Assembly: GCA_932294295.1 (NCBI GenBank)
Contig: OW028575.1
Coordinates: 13,272,058-13,336,057, forward strand
Direction of reading: 5' to 3'
Origin: Alitta virens
Taxonomy: Eukaryota > Annelida > Polychaeta > Phyllodocida > Nereididae
DNA length: 64,000 nucleotides
The translations under genes and the position numbers were made by a program. Below are positions 21,129-33,400 of the stretch, piece after piece. The notes under the pieces are model-generated. The model saw only the letters and a program-made list of their open reading frames with translations. It ran no database searches and was not told where the DNA came from. The first letter of the stretch is position 1; the number at the start of each line of letters is the position of its first letter.

Positions 21129-24100
21129 TTACTGGTTGCAACGAAGATTTTCTGGTGGCACAGCATAATCAAAATTGCAGTTCATATTGACAGCATCATA
21201 CAAGGTTCCAGCTGGGCACTGAATCACCCTGGATTCTCCATTGCCATAGCACTGATAGAACTTGTCACAGTCTGGGTGAGGATAGTTTCCATGGGGAGCA
21301 CCACCTCCGCAAGGGTCATCTGAAAACATGAATAAGCAATTTTGCAGTAGCAATAAATATAAATATGTCAGATGCAAGACTAAGGTAAAAATTGAAATAT
21401 ACTGCTAATTTATTAATCGTTTAGTTGACTGATGGGAAATTTGAATGAAGTGACTAAAGGAGCTCCAATCTACAATTACTGATAATGTGTGCAGCCTGCT
21501 TATTTCAATGCATATTTCAATGCAACCTATGGTCACCTGAATTTCAAGGGATGTGTATGTTTGGGTTTAGATAGCTAAAATGCATTTTATGCTTATGACC
21601 TGCATACACGCAGATACATGAACAACTCAAACAAACAAAATACATAATATGTATCTGTTGAAGTTCTTACTTGGATCAGCTGGAGCAGTTGTTGTTGTTG
21701 GGCTGGGGGTTGTGGGGGCTGGAGTGGCATTAGGATCTGTTGTTGTTGGCCTGGAATGCAACAATGAAATGTTCAGAAGTATTAATTTCTGTCAGGTAGC
21801 ATGATACAGTTAGTTACTCAAAACCGGATAATAAAAGTACATATTTATGATATATTATATTAATTTCTTACATTTACCAAGGTTTATATTTATCTGGTGA
21901 TAGATGTAAGCCGATTATTAGCTAAAGAAGTGGACAGAAGCAGCTGGCTTTAGCATGTTTAGGCCACAGCCAGGTACAGGTTGCTACAGACAGCTAGGGT
22001 TGATCGTATTTTATGAAATTAACTGTACATGGGCATGACGTTGTTGTGACATCAGCCAACAATACTAATGTTAAATGATGTTGATTCAATCTGGCATGCT
22101 ATCTGGGAATATGATGACACATCATGAATGGATTACTTGAACACTCACTGAGCTGTAGTAGTAGTTGGTCCTGTTGGTACCTCATTACCAATTTCAGTGT
22201 TCATCCTGCGGAGGAGAGGATATGTGCCCTCATTACAGAAATTTCCGGTGAAGTCATCCAGATCCAGACACCAGGTCATCCATCCACCAAAACCTTGATC
22301 TTTTAACCATTGAACCTGGAGAGAAAGATATGGCATGAAAGGTGTGCCAAGGAAATAGTGCAAAGAAAGACTTAAAATATTCTTTGAACTATTATTTTAT
22401 GAAATCAATTACTTTGTATGAAATGCTCTGAACATCATCGTAGCCAATCCACTCCATGCCTCCATTAGATCCAGGGAAGTAAGCGTAAGGAGCCATGTGC
22501 TCATCGTTCCAAACTCGAACTCCTCCATTTTGCAGTTTCTGGCAGATCTGAAAGAAAAACAAACATAACTGACAGATGCGCCATTTATTCTTAGGCTGTG
22601 GCAGATTTTTATTCTAGATCAGACTAGTGCATATATACAAATGTCACAGGTCAAAGAAAGCTTGATGTCATTCATTGAAAGTGATGGTATCATTGCAATG
22701 GTGTCATTCATTGTATAGTACAGAAGTAGTTCTTGCAAGATGACAGCTTCGGCAAAAATGGTTATTGATTCAGTATATTTGTTTATTAATTTTACCTCAT
22801 AGTAGGCAAGGAATCCCTTTTCTCTTGTGTATGTTCCTGCAGCACAGCCATCCTTAGCACAGGATCCAATTTGTGTCTCTGATGGATTACAGAGCAAAAA
22901 TCCTCTTCCATAAGTTCCAAGACCAATGATCAGTTTTTCCTTGGGGCAGCCATTGGAATGCCAATAATTTGCAGCCCATTCCTGTAAAGTGAAAGTAAAT
23001 TCATAATTCAATTATAAAGGGACAATAAGTAGATTAATGTGTGTTGTAGAATCTGATATGCGTACAATATTGAGTTGACTATTTTCCTCATTTTCATCAG
23101 CTCTTGGGTACAGAGGAGAGTTGTGTCCTGTATAGTTATTCCAGGCGCCATTCAAATCATAGGACATCAGGTTGATAAAGTCCAGCTCACTATTAAGTAA
23201 AATCATCAATTTACAAATCACAAAATATGTGATCAGTCAAACTATCAGGTACAGTTACTTTCATTAAAACGGTCTGTCAAATATAACCTAGACAAAGCTT
23301 GACAACTTCTGTTATACTTTGCTACCCATTACTAAACGGAACTGTCTGGCTATAGCTGGCTACTCAAAGCCAGATTTAACAATACATACAACACCATTTG
23401 GTGCATTTAACCGAGAGTTATGCATATTCGTCATTTTTTGTTGAAGAGATGGATGTTTATTGTATATATATACATATTTGTGATATATTCGATTTCTTAC
23501 ATTTACCAAGGTATATATTTTTTTCAGTGGTGGCTTTCTAAAGTCTACCATATTTTATGAAAGTAACTGTAAGTAGTTATGACTATAGTCTAGGTGACTT
23601 AAGGTCATCGTTTGCTGATTGTACAGTTGTGCTCACCGACTGATATGATCGATTTCATAACCAGCATCAATGGTTGGTTTTCCAGCTCCAACAGCGGCAG
23701 TCAACAGAAGTCTTCCGTTTCCAGATTGTGCAGCTTCAGCCTCAAAAGCTGCTCTCAGTTCCTGAATTTAACAAAAAGAATTAGTTCACCAACATTTGCA
23801 ATGGAGACTTTTTGTTTTCAGGAAACAGCTTTTTAAAAGGATGCCATATGAAACTCATATTTGGCAGTTATGCTATTGGAATCTTGTTATATATAATCTT
23901 ATTAATAATTCAAAAGAAAGCTTAGTCTTCTAACATTAAAGCTGAATGTAAAGACAGCCATAATTTTCAGACAGTTATATTAGCAAACTCAAACTTTCCC
24001 ACCGATGATTAATACATTGTGTTAGAACTTAACTTGATGGTTAAGGAATTTGTTCTCTGGGTTTTTGATAGAAATGCGTCATGAATTTTATATTGCTGAT

Positions 24101-25664
24101 TAATGTAGCTTGTAAAGCAATCTAATATGAAATAAATACCCCACCATTTTTTATGTTTTGCATTTGGTAAAACACCAACCTGCACAAGAAGGGTGAATCT
24201 CTGTTGGTCTTCTGGGGGACTTCCTCGGCTGCCTGGGTACTCATAGTCAAGATCAAGACCATCAAAGTTTCTCTCTCTCAAGAAAGTGATTGAAGTGTCC
24301 ACGAATTCCTTTCTGTTTGCTGCTGTCGACAACATGGCTGTCATCTTCGCTGTTCCAAAGTTCCATCCACCAACAGCAATCAGTGTTTTCAAAGATGGGT
24401 TGATTTGCTTGAGGTTGTTGAATCGTTCAAACCTGGAGAAGACTCAGCATTATACAGAAACTGGTGCACATACCAAACTTTATAAGCAATTTAGCCATTT
24501 CTGTCAGTATCGTTGTCTTTCTTCAGAAAATCTTGTATTTAGACCTTTCCTTATTCCTAGAACATGGTGCAATTTTTTAAACTTTGAAGAAAGACCCAGT
24601 TTCTAAATAAAGTTCTCAGAATAAACCAAAGGTCGCAGAGTAACATCAAAATCTAAAGCCATAATATTTTTTTGTGTGTGGTAAAAGTATGTTATCCTCA
24701 CAGTCATAAGACTGATATTTTTTTAGAAGTGTGTGTTTCTAGTGGACATATTGGTCCTTTTTTTGTGGAGTCCTGTGTTGCCTATCACTGCTTGTTTTAT
24801 GTTTCCACATACTCACATTCCAACCATCCAAGGCTCACTTTCGTCATTCCATTCATAGGCCTTCAGTCTGTTTCCGCTCATCGTAGCAAAGGCATAGATC
24901 AGGTGGGAACAGAGGTTGACATCAATGTCCTCAGGGAAATATTTAGCTCCCTCTGGACGATACTGGGACCAGTTGGTGTAGTAACACACTCTGAGGTAGG
25001 CTGAAAACAATAGAAAATGTATGCATTGCAGTGGCTGATGAACGTTTAAAATCACCATGCAGTTCATGAAATCATTTCTTTTAACGACATTTTACACTGC
25101 CCTGAAAAATTTAATACCGCTTTGACTGTCTAACTGGTATGTTTTTTCTGAGACCTAATTTCCAAAAAGAAATGGTTCTTTCCATGCTAGAAGTTGTCTT
25201 ATACTTGTCATATACCACCCCCACTTTGACCAAGTTGCTGTCGCTATTCCTAGTTATTTCAGTTGCACTGTTATTGCATGTCATGATAGTGCTTTTTTTT
25301 TTTGATCGAATACATTCCTTAACCTAATATCCATAAAGAAAAGGTTTTCATGTCTTGCTTGCTATTAATTTTATTTTCTTAACAATATCTTATTTTCATT
25401 TTTGCAAAAATTGACTATCATTGTAATATAAAACTGTCTTTTATACTAAGTGTTCTGTGTATTGCACTTAATATCAACTGGCCATTCATGATTTTTTATT
25501 TTTTCTATTTCTTTGGTCATAGAAAATTCACATAGAAAAGATTATTGCTGTGTTAAAAGTTTAAAAGGCTTGCTTATCATATATATATATACATATATGT
25601 ATAACTCACCCAATGCATGCCCAGACAGGGCGATCAGCAACAGTGCTGTGGCTAGAAACTTCAT
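21129..25664 (-). CDS. Chitinase (GH18 + CBM14) copy 3, complete, 10 coding exons, 499 aa
   Basis: Third copy of the same gene. Exons: 25664-25610, 25000-24817, 24432-24180, 23761-23637, 23189-23066, 22981-22796, 22547-22413, 22315-22149, 21750-21671, 21319-21129, again 1500 nt with closed phases. I found three coding differences from copy 2. One is Thr12 to Ala inside the signal peptide; the others are silent changes in exon 2 and exon 4. The catalytic DGLDLDYE, the linker and the six-Cys CBM14 domain are intact, so this copy should encode the same enzyme. Introns differ from copy 2 by scattered substitutions and 1-bp indels in homopolymer runs. Its upstream flank differs more from the other two, including a 43-bp loss near 25752 and a 108-bp insertion near 26090. 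It is the last copy at the right end of the array. Confidence 0.96.
21805..22027. mobile_element. MITE with TA target site in chitinase copy 3 intron 8
   Basis: Orthologous to 10596-10818, with the same terminal repeats and TA borders. Confidence 0.64.
23250..23571. mobile_element. MITE with TA target site in chitinase copy 3 intron 4
   Basis: Orthologous to 12041-12362, with a few substitutions, including one in the right terminal repeat (AAGTAACTG instead of AACTAACTG). Confidence 0.66.
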
Positions 25665-25910
25665 TTTGCCTGAAAATATTGAAAAATTATAAAACCTTGC
25701 TTAAGCTATATAACCTTGTATCAAAGTATCCAATTCTGACTGGCGTGACGGTGCAAACCTGAAAAGGTGGCAGTCACGCATCTTACCCGACTATAACTAC
25801 CTTTGTGAAATTTGTAATTATATGCAGTTCAATTTGTATATGTCTGATCGAATAAAATGCACAGTCGCGCTGTCTGTTGTGCTAGTTGTGTAGCGCTGCC
25901 TGTCAATTAG

Positions 25911-25970
25911 ACTCACCTTTGCTGCAACTGAGTCGTTGTGGCTAAACAGTAATGGCACTAGCCTTATATA
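25911..25970 (-). promoter_or_regulatory. TATA box and non-coding first exon with splice donor, chitinase copy 3
   Basis: TATATAAGG at 25970-25962 and GTGAGT donor at 25916-25911, with the acceptor next to the ATG at 25664. The box and donor are unchanged, but the leader has one substitution (A to G at 25930 on the plus strand). The following 5'-UTR intron is shorter than in copies 1 and 2 because of the deletion near 25752. Confidence 0.68.
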
Positions 25971-26088
25971 GGTGGTAGTACTCAGTTTTATCCGAGGTTC
26001 ATGTCCAATAAATATTTCTGGTCTCACCTGTTAATTCTCTTTGTTATCAGGGATATGAGAAGGTCAGTCATTTATATTTGACAAGCAA

Positions 26089-26196
26089 ATGTTTGCCCTG
26101 GCTTTAGAAGTTTTAGGGTTGCAGATCTTTTTTGTATGATTTATGTTATCATATCTATAGTTGATAAGGTGGGAAAACAGTTCAAAACACCCACAA
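26089..26196. other. 108-bp segment unique to unit 3
   Basis: Units 1 and 2 read caagcaatacacatg without a break. Unit 3 has about 108 extra bases between caagcaa and tacacatg. The short CAA overlap at the edges does not decide between insertion in unit 3 and loss in the ancestor of units 1 and 2. Confidence 0.65.
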
Positions 26197-27592
26197 TACA
26201 CATGATAGGCTTTACAGAGTCAGACGGTTAAAGTGTGAAAATGTGTTGGTTTTTTTTAATAAAGAACAGTTAAGACGGTTTTATTATGTAGAATTTACAA
26301 TGCCATTAAAGCAATAATTTACTAAAACAATAGGCTTTCTGGTGATTAATTTAATATGCTGCTGTTTCAAAACCTTCCACAATAGCCTTTGTGTTGAAAA
26401 GAGATGTAAGTCATAATTTCATAGAATTATTTTAACATGCCTATTCAAATCAAAAATGGATGAATGCATTTTAGAACAGTATATATACAGTAAATACTTT
26501 TGGAATAATTGGATTGTTGGTGTTCAATACCACACCATTTTAGTCTATTGATTCAACTAGTGCACAACTCCTTTGACTCTCCTCTAATTCTCACTACACC
26601 CGGAAGGCCCTCGCATAAGAAAAGCAGAAAATAAATACTCAGTACCTTGTATCCATTGCTACAAGGCAAGTGGATGATGTTAGCGATGGGGATAATCTAA
26701 GATATTACAAAGATTCTGACAATTATCTCATTATTATATCTGCCTCTGTAGGAGTTGGCTCAGGCAGCGTCAAGCTACAAGTATTCAGTCTTTGGCAGTC
26801 CTTAAATGTCTAACCAAGCCATAAGCACAGATTTAAATAGGTATTTTTCGTTGACACACATAAAAGATTGCATCTCGTAAGGCCTATATTTTTATCCGTG
26901 TTTATTACCCCAACATGGTTATTCAGGTAAATATTACCTATGATCTGTTTCACACCTATGGTCCCCTTATCTCAAGACCTTGTAGCTGCTTTGTAAGTAT
27001 GTCTGAATATCTCGGTCGATAGACGTTTTTTGCAGTACTACATTTGAATAAAAGACAACCTCATATAATCAAAAGCTCACAAGTTGGGACCCAAATCTAT
27101 TCTTAATGTTGCACTTTCATGACACAAATAATACGTTATCCTCAGTTACCTCACTATATATTAAGAACATCAGAATTTTGAATCTTGAATGGTTTTAATG
27201 GTGAGGGTCTACAATGATTGAATAAATAAAATTTTACAATTGCGGCTTTTTCTTTTGGAAATAACCTCATCAATTATGGATGAACTTTACTTGCCATGTT
27301 AATTGACCATGCCGAACGGCAGTGTTACATCAGATAACATGACCTTGTAATGTGATTAACTGACCTGGGTAGTTGACCGAAGCTGATTTAATACAATTTC
27401 TTTTAATTCTCTTTAATATTGCTAACCTTACCAGATGGAATTTCGAATTCATAAAATAATGCTGCCCACCGCCCAAATGCTGGTTAGTTGTGAAAACTCT
27501 CAGACTGCCTATTGGGCTACATAAAATACTCCATACAAGAATATAGAAGGGTTGCTATCCATAACAGGATCCTGCATAATACATTAATAACA

Positions 27593-28130
27593 AAAGCTTA
27601 ATGAGGGATGCGACAAACATAGTTGATGATATTAGGAGTGTGTCAAACACAATACATCACATTAGGAATGTGGCAAGTGTCTGCATGTGCCATGTACATT
27701 CCTCTGAGTGGTAGAAAAGTCAGCCTGGGTGATCTGTTGTTAATCAACTAGAATGGGTCTTCATGGGTAAAAATCGACAAAATCGAGTACATTGCCCTTC
27801 TTAATTTAACCAGGGACAAAATGACATTGAAGCTCTTAAAAAATGACGGACATAAGTGGAAGATCTTCTTAAAGAGTGACAAGTGCCAGTTTTGATATTA
27901 TTTATTAAAAAAGTGACATATGACATTATATATTTTCTCTTATATGACAACATGGGACATTGCTTTGTATTTTTGGGACCCCAGTAGACCCCAACTAGAA
28001 GGTTCTGCTTGCCATTCACGAGGGAGGGTGGATGAGGTGAGAGAGACGGGGAGAGTTATGGAGAAAATGCTTACGAAAGACAATTGAGATCACCCACAAT
28101 TCTTTGTGACAGATTTAGTAGTAAAGAAAC
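27593..28130. other. Unique sequence just right of the array, no gene seen
   Basis: It has no homology to the intergenic blocks of units 1 and 2 and no convincing reading frame. Confidence 0.5.
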
Positions 28131-28136
28131 TGAGTG

Positions 28137-28312
28137 TACTGTACTGTACTGCATTGTACTGCTTTGTACTGTATTGTATTGAATTTAATTTAATTTAATT
28201 TTATTTTATTTTATTTTATTTTATTTTATTTTATTTTATTTTATTTTATTTTATTTATTTTATTTTATTTTATTTTATTTTATTTTATTTTATTTTATTT
28301 TATTTTATTGTG
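28137..28312. repeat. Compound pentanucleotide microsatellite
   Basis: The left part is (TACTG)n with variants such as TATTG. It passes through GAATT/TAATT steps into a long (TTTTA)n run that ends near 28312. A 5-base period holds through nearly all of it, with one 4-base slip near 28250. Confidence 0.9.
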
Positions 28313-28380
28313 TTGAATGATGTTGTATTGCATTGTCGCAATAATACTGGTCAGCTTATCAGCCTTTTGGGATTAACTAC

Positions 28381-28424
28381 CAGAGGGAGATGTAATGATA
28401 AGATGATAAGGCCTTGGATCTACA
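28381..28424. repeat. Short dispersed repeat shared with 52821-52863
   Basis: The stretch containing taatgataagatgataagg recurs with a few changes at 52821-52863. There it lies at the tail side of a tRNA-like SINE, so this is probably a SINE tail remnant. Confidence 0.5.
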
Positions 28425-28431
28425 CTGAAAT

Positions 28432-29070
28432 ACATAAATGGGATTTATAACTCGAAATTTATTTAACTATATCCTGGGATGAACCGAAGCTAAGTGAGCC
28501 GACAACTATGCAAAAGCATCATATTGCTTTTTTTTTTTTTTTCGCGGAGCGATTTATGTTTTGTTGACATTGTGCACACTTTGTGTAAATTTGAATCCGT
28601 CATGTGTAGGAGGTATACAAATATACCATAAATTCTTATAACACATAAATACATTTTATTACCAGAAATAAGTGAATGTAGTGAGAGTAGATCAAGACCA
28701 TTTTACTTTATTGTGTTTGTAAACACCGGGTACATCTGGTACGAGGATCCTTTGTCAAAGTGTGAAGTACTATATATAAAGCTAGCAAGAATAACAGTTT
28801 TACTATATTAACAGGGGTTTAAGCATGCATTTAGCTATTTATTCAAATTGTGTAACTTAGTGTTTCTGTTTGAAAAGGCCATAAAGCAAATAAACTTCGC
28901 ATTTATAATCAATTTATTTTAAACACATCATGCTGAATGCAGTTGAGGTAAAAAATTTGCATATAACTGAACAGATAAGCATTATTAAAATGCACACAAG
29001 CTGTCACTGCACTGTCAGTTTTTCAGATATATTACCAAAACCTATTTTACTGAAAACATTTTTCTGTTTA
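28432..29070. other. Intergenic sequence, no gene seen
   Basis: AT-rich sequence with a poly(T) run near 28530-28541. No coding or RNA gene is supported. Confidence 0.5.
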
Positions 29071-30473
29071 AGGGGCATACACACTATCACGTATAAGAGC
29101 TACGTATGACCACGTATGAAAAATTTTGTTTGCTCGTGGTCATCCTTGGCCATACGTGATTCCCGTGCCGAGCGATTTACGTATACTTGCGCTAATAATG
29201 GGAGACGTTCTACGAGTAAATTGTTTATATTAGGTATGTAACTTAATCGGGGTTCCATCGGCGAGCGTTCCTACGTACGTTCTACATTCGTTCTACGTAT
29301 GTGGCCCATACTTAGCCATATTCATATATATGTACTCGCCATCCACTCTCGTCCATCCCCCGTTCGACGTCTTTCGTGCGAGCTTGGATGAACTAGAGAA
29401 GGATTGGACACTTCGGAAAGTAATAAATGATTTAAGAAGAGTCAAATTCGCCCAGAGCTGGCCCAAGGACCACTGCTGCTTCCCTAAATACATAAATTCT
29501 TTGATGTTCACACTGCGCTTCAGTGAGCACACCCCTCTTCAGTGATGCCCTGCATCCGCAGCAATTAACTCCCTAAATTTCTAAGTCGAAATTCTTCATT
29601 TCTTATTGTATATTCTTGACATCACTGCCAGTGAATGCGGCATGATCCAAGGATTCTAAAAGTGTTTTCACCAAATTTCTAGCCCTAATATTAAGAAAGT
29701 TATGGACTAAAATTAGCCAGATTGGAACTAATATTTTGTGAAACATGTTATCTTAATCATGTGATAACTTAAGAAACTGTAAAGAGCCAAAGATCAGACC
29801 ATATTCATTGAAAAGCTGAAAACCTTGTCTTCATGCTGGTTATTATGCCGTTATCATTATCTTCAAAGATGCCTAATTTTCAGCAAAATTTTGATAAAAA
29901 CCTGCCTATTTATATATTTTCAAAATTGTGTTGCCAAGAGAAATAAAATTTAAGTCTAAAAAAACAAAGAAGGAAAATATGTCAAGTTTATACTGTGTGC
30001 AGAGGAAAGATATGCATGTCAGCCTATATGAATACATATTTAGCACCCCTTTCTATTGTTTCCCAGTGGAATCAGTGAGGGGGAGTTATAAAACGTGGGT
30101 CTAATAGAGCATCATAAATTAGTCATTAGGACGGTAGCGAAACGCAGTGTGAACCTTTGAAGTATCGAAGTGTTCAATCCTTCTCTAGTTCATTCAAGGT
30201 GCGAGCAATCTCCAAGCAGTCCACGAGTGCCTACGAGTGCCTACTAGTGTCTACGAGTGCCTACAGGTGCCTGATGGATGACGGATGACTGATCATGCTG
30301 ATGATGGACGTTCGGCGCACGTTTGACGGACTTCCGCCGAGCGATCTACGATTGCCCCATGTTCCCCTTTAGAAAGAAGTTATACGTGACAGAGCCACGA
30401 GTGAGCACGTATAGCCAATTTTTGAGGTATGTGGTCATACGTAGGTCTTATACGTGATAGTGTGAACGCCCCT
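29071..30473. mobile_element. Foldback / PIF-Harbinger-like element, 1.4 kb, non-autonomous
   Basis: The left end reads AGGGGCATACACACTATCAC. The right end read inward is AGGGGCGTTCACACTATCAC. The two stay alike for at least 45 bp, including TACGTATGACC. The element is bordered by TTA on both sides (29068-29070 and 30474-30476), a 3-bp TWA target duplication typical of PIF/Harbinger. A second inverted pair lies further in: 29380-29420 matches the complement of 30157-30200 around GAACTAGAGAAGGATTG. So the arms are long, about 350 and 315 bp, around an unrelated core of about 740 bp. A short 12-bp tandem (ACGAGTGCCTAC variants) sits at 30219-30272. No transposase is visible. Confidence 0.75.
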
Positions 30474-30476
30474 TTA

Positions 30477-33400
30477 GATTCAGTTAATATCTTTTGGAGC
30501 AATGCAGAATCTTCCCAAAACATCAAATATCCTGTGGGTCAAAAGTTTGCATACATTTCATTTCTTGTTGCACAATGTTAAGCCGGTTAACAGCAATCAA
30601 TTTGTTCTCATAATTAATCACAGTGCGTGGGGAGATAATTGTGATAATTTCTCATGAGAAATTGTATGTATGCGAACTTGTCTTTTCTATTCCCTCCACT
30701 CATTTCCAATTGGCTTTAGTTAAATTCAAGATGACCCCTGCAAAAACTGAAAATATACAAGTTATGAAGTATGTTCTGTGGCGTTGTAATGCTGTTGTAC
30801 CCAATTTCTACCTGAGGCCTTCTTTCGGAATTATGCCATCAATATTTTCAAAGCATGCTGTTTCGTCCACCAGGTTTCATTATTGGACTTTATCCTTAGG
30901 ATTGAAGCATTCTGACCAACTTCACCCCAAACATAATGAACATTACTATGGCTGAACATCAAATGTTTGCCCATCACTCCACAAGCTTTCTTCCATTCCA
31001 AAAGAGAGTACACTGTGTGCTGTCACCTGAAAGCCTGGTTATGTACATGTATATGTTTTCCTCCTTTACACATCCAAGCTAAATTAATCAATTTCTCGTA
31101 TAGTCTATAGACTGGCGTATGGTATTTAAAGTCTGACTGAAATTACAGAGTGATTAGATGTTCATGTGCCGAGTTTACGCAATTCTTGTTCTGAGAAGCA
31201 GATAATTCAGAAAAATTGCTGAACGCAATAAATATGAATCCATTTCTCTTGTACTTTGAAGAAAAGATTTCCTAAGTCATCGGTTACATAGTTTAACCAA
31301 CTATTTTGTTTAGGTAAACTAACAAAGAATGTCCGTCATTAGGTCACTTGGCTTTGAGGTGACAGCACACCGTGTATATGTCTCAGCAAACTGGAGGCAA
31401 GATGGCCTTTCTGCAATAATGACTCCTTTCTAACTTGCTAACCTTTTAGCTCGTTATTATATAAATGCACTGTGATTCCTTTAGATCATTGCGCATTCTT
31501 GTTTAAGTCATTCTGGAGATTTTCACCATTCTGACAATGCGTTAATTAACTGTGCTGCACACTATAAAATAATTGGTGATAAATTTGGTTGAACAAAAAA
31601 AACTAATGGGTTTTTAATAACAAATGGGGTTGTACACTGTTCGATTAGATTTTGCAAAGACCTATTGGAAACTTTGGTTTTTCAAATAAACAATGGGAGT
31701 TTTCGGTTTTTACACTTTGTAAATCAGGATTATCAACGCAGTGAATTAATCGATGTTTATCTTTGTGTCGTGTATTTATGGCAAAAAAAAATAGCAGCTA
31801 AAGTTAGATAAGCCACTTGTTAAACTCCTTTTGGCAGTTTTGAATAGTTATTATAGTTTTTAAGTTCTGTGAAACATAAGAAATTTAGGTTTTTCAAAGC
31901 ACCCTCTCAATAATTCAGATGCTGATATTTTCTGACATTATAAGATCAAAAATATCACAATGACCCATTGTTTATACCCCTGACTAAATGTGGCAAAACT
32001 TTAAAAGACCTCACAAGCATCTGAGTAACCTGCACCCTGTATAGTATAAAAGTGGTTACAGGTAGAAGTTCCCAAAATTGGCACAAGGGTATTGTCGGAG
32101 AGCAACACCAGATGACTTCCAGTCTTATTATCTTGGGTAAGTTAAGAATTTGCTGAATTCTCATTTGATATGGGATTTATGATTATATTTTATTAATTTA
32201 GGGCCTGGACTTAATGAAGACAGGTAGAAAAATGATAATTAAACCAATTTAGCATGAATTGGGTGATCAAAAACTTCAAGGCCCTGTCAGTGCAGAGCTA
32301 CTGATTTCAGAGAGCGTTGCTTTCCATGTGGGTTGTGCTAAATTACCCCACGCTATATTAACCCCAATTAAATTGATAATGAGACTTGTCTCATATTTAT
32401 TAATGATGACAGAATAGTAAGAAGCTATTTTCTTCTATTTTTCCAGCTGTCAGTTGTCCATTAATATATATATAAGCAAATGTTTTGGTACTCTTCAACC
32501 TACACTGCCTAACATTGCATCATTTTTCATGGTCAAAATACCTCATGAAAATGTTATAATGGGTTGTAAAAAAAATGTCCATGACAAAATTTAGCACTCT
32601 GATCTTCATTATCATATGATTCAAGACATGCTATATGTAAATAACCAAGGTGTTATAAACTAAACATTTTACTGTTAAATTTCACCAAAATATCCCAACA
32701 GATTATATAAAATCTTTGGTAAATTGTTTTAACCCCAGAAGGTTATTCAGGAGCACTTTGGAATCTGACTGAAACTAAACTGGATATATCGAAGAAAACG
32801 TGTGGGGGGAAGTGACAGATTAATTGCTTTTTCATAAAGAAGTTATGCATTATTATTAGTTTTAAATGTTGACTTAGGCAGACTAATTTACCTGTTAGTT
32901 AGAAATTAATAACTATGGGAATCTTGCAATCCACACTGTCAAAATTTCATCTAAAATGCCTGAAAGTTCTGTTTTTTTCTTCTTCTTATAGAGTCGAATC
33001 TATCAGACAACAGAATATAATTCATACAAACATTACCTTCAGTTGTGTGACCTGGGAAACTCTATTTTGTGGAGTTCTGGCCAATTATTAGTTTGAGCCT
33101 GATGTTATCAGTTACTTCGAATTCCTGTTGACATCCTGACAATAACCATATCATCGTGTAAATATTTACCACATTACATATGTTTCTGTTACTCGAGCAT
33201 GCATTTTGAAACTAATAGTTGTACTGTATTGTATCAGAAAATCATTCAGAGAAGTTCATGAGGATACTTATGCTGCACGTGGATGTTTCCCTAACTACTT
33301 CTATGTCCATGTCTATGTCTCAATGTATGACCAGCTGCCAGAGGTTGTTGAGATAATACATTTATTCCCTGGATGGGTATTTTACTTGCATCAGTATAGA

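Larger units (their letters stand above)
1..27592. repeat. Tandem segmental duplication array, unit about 11.2-12.2 kb, three units
   Basis: Each unit holds one chitinase gene plus its upstream intergenic block. Offset between copies 1 and 2 is 12228 bp and between copies 2 and 3 about 11209 bp. Unit 1 and unit 2 match from 1/12229 for at least 2.4 kb without a difference that I noticed. Unit 3 matches until about 27592, where its sequence departs abruptly from unit 1 (position about 4124). The intergenic blocks 2600-9830 and 14830-21040 are also homologous to one another. Unequal crossing over is the likely origin; a false duplication in assembly is the main alternative. Confidence 0.95.

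Noticed and set aside
28200..28320. CRISPR-like or satellite array
   Set aside because: Pure short-period microsatellite without spacers; the host is a eukaryote.
30831..31013. Possible Tc1/mariner transposase remnant on the minus strand
   Set aside because: A weak resemblance in one segment only, with no catalytic DDE context and no terminal repeats.
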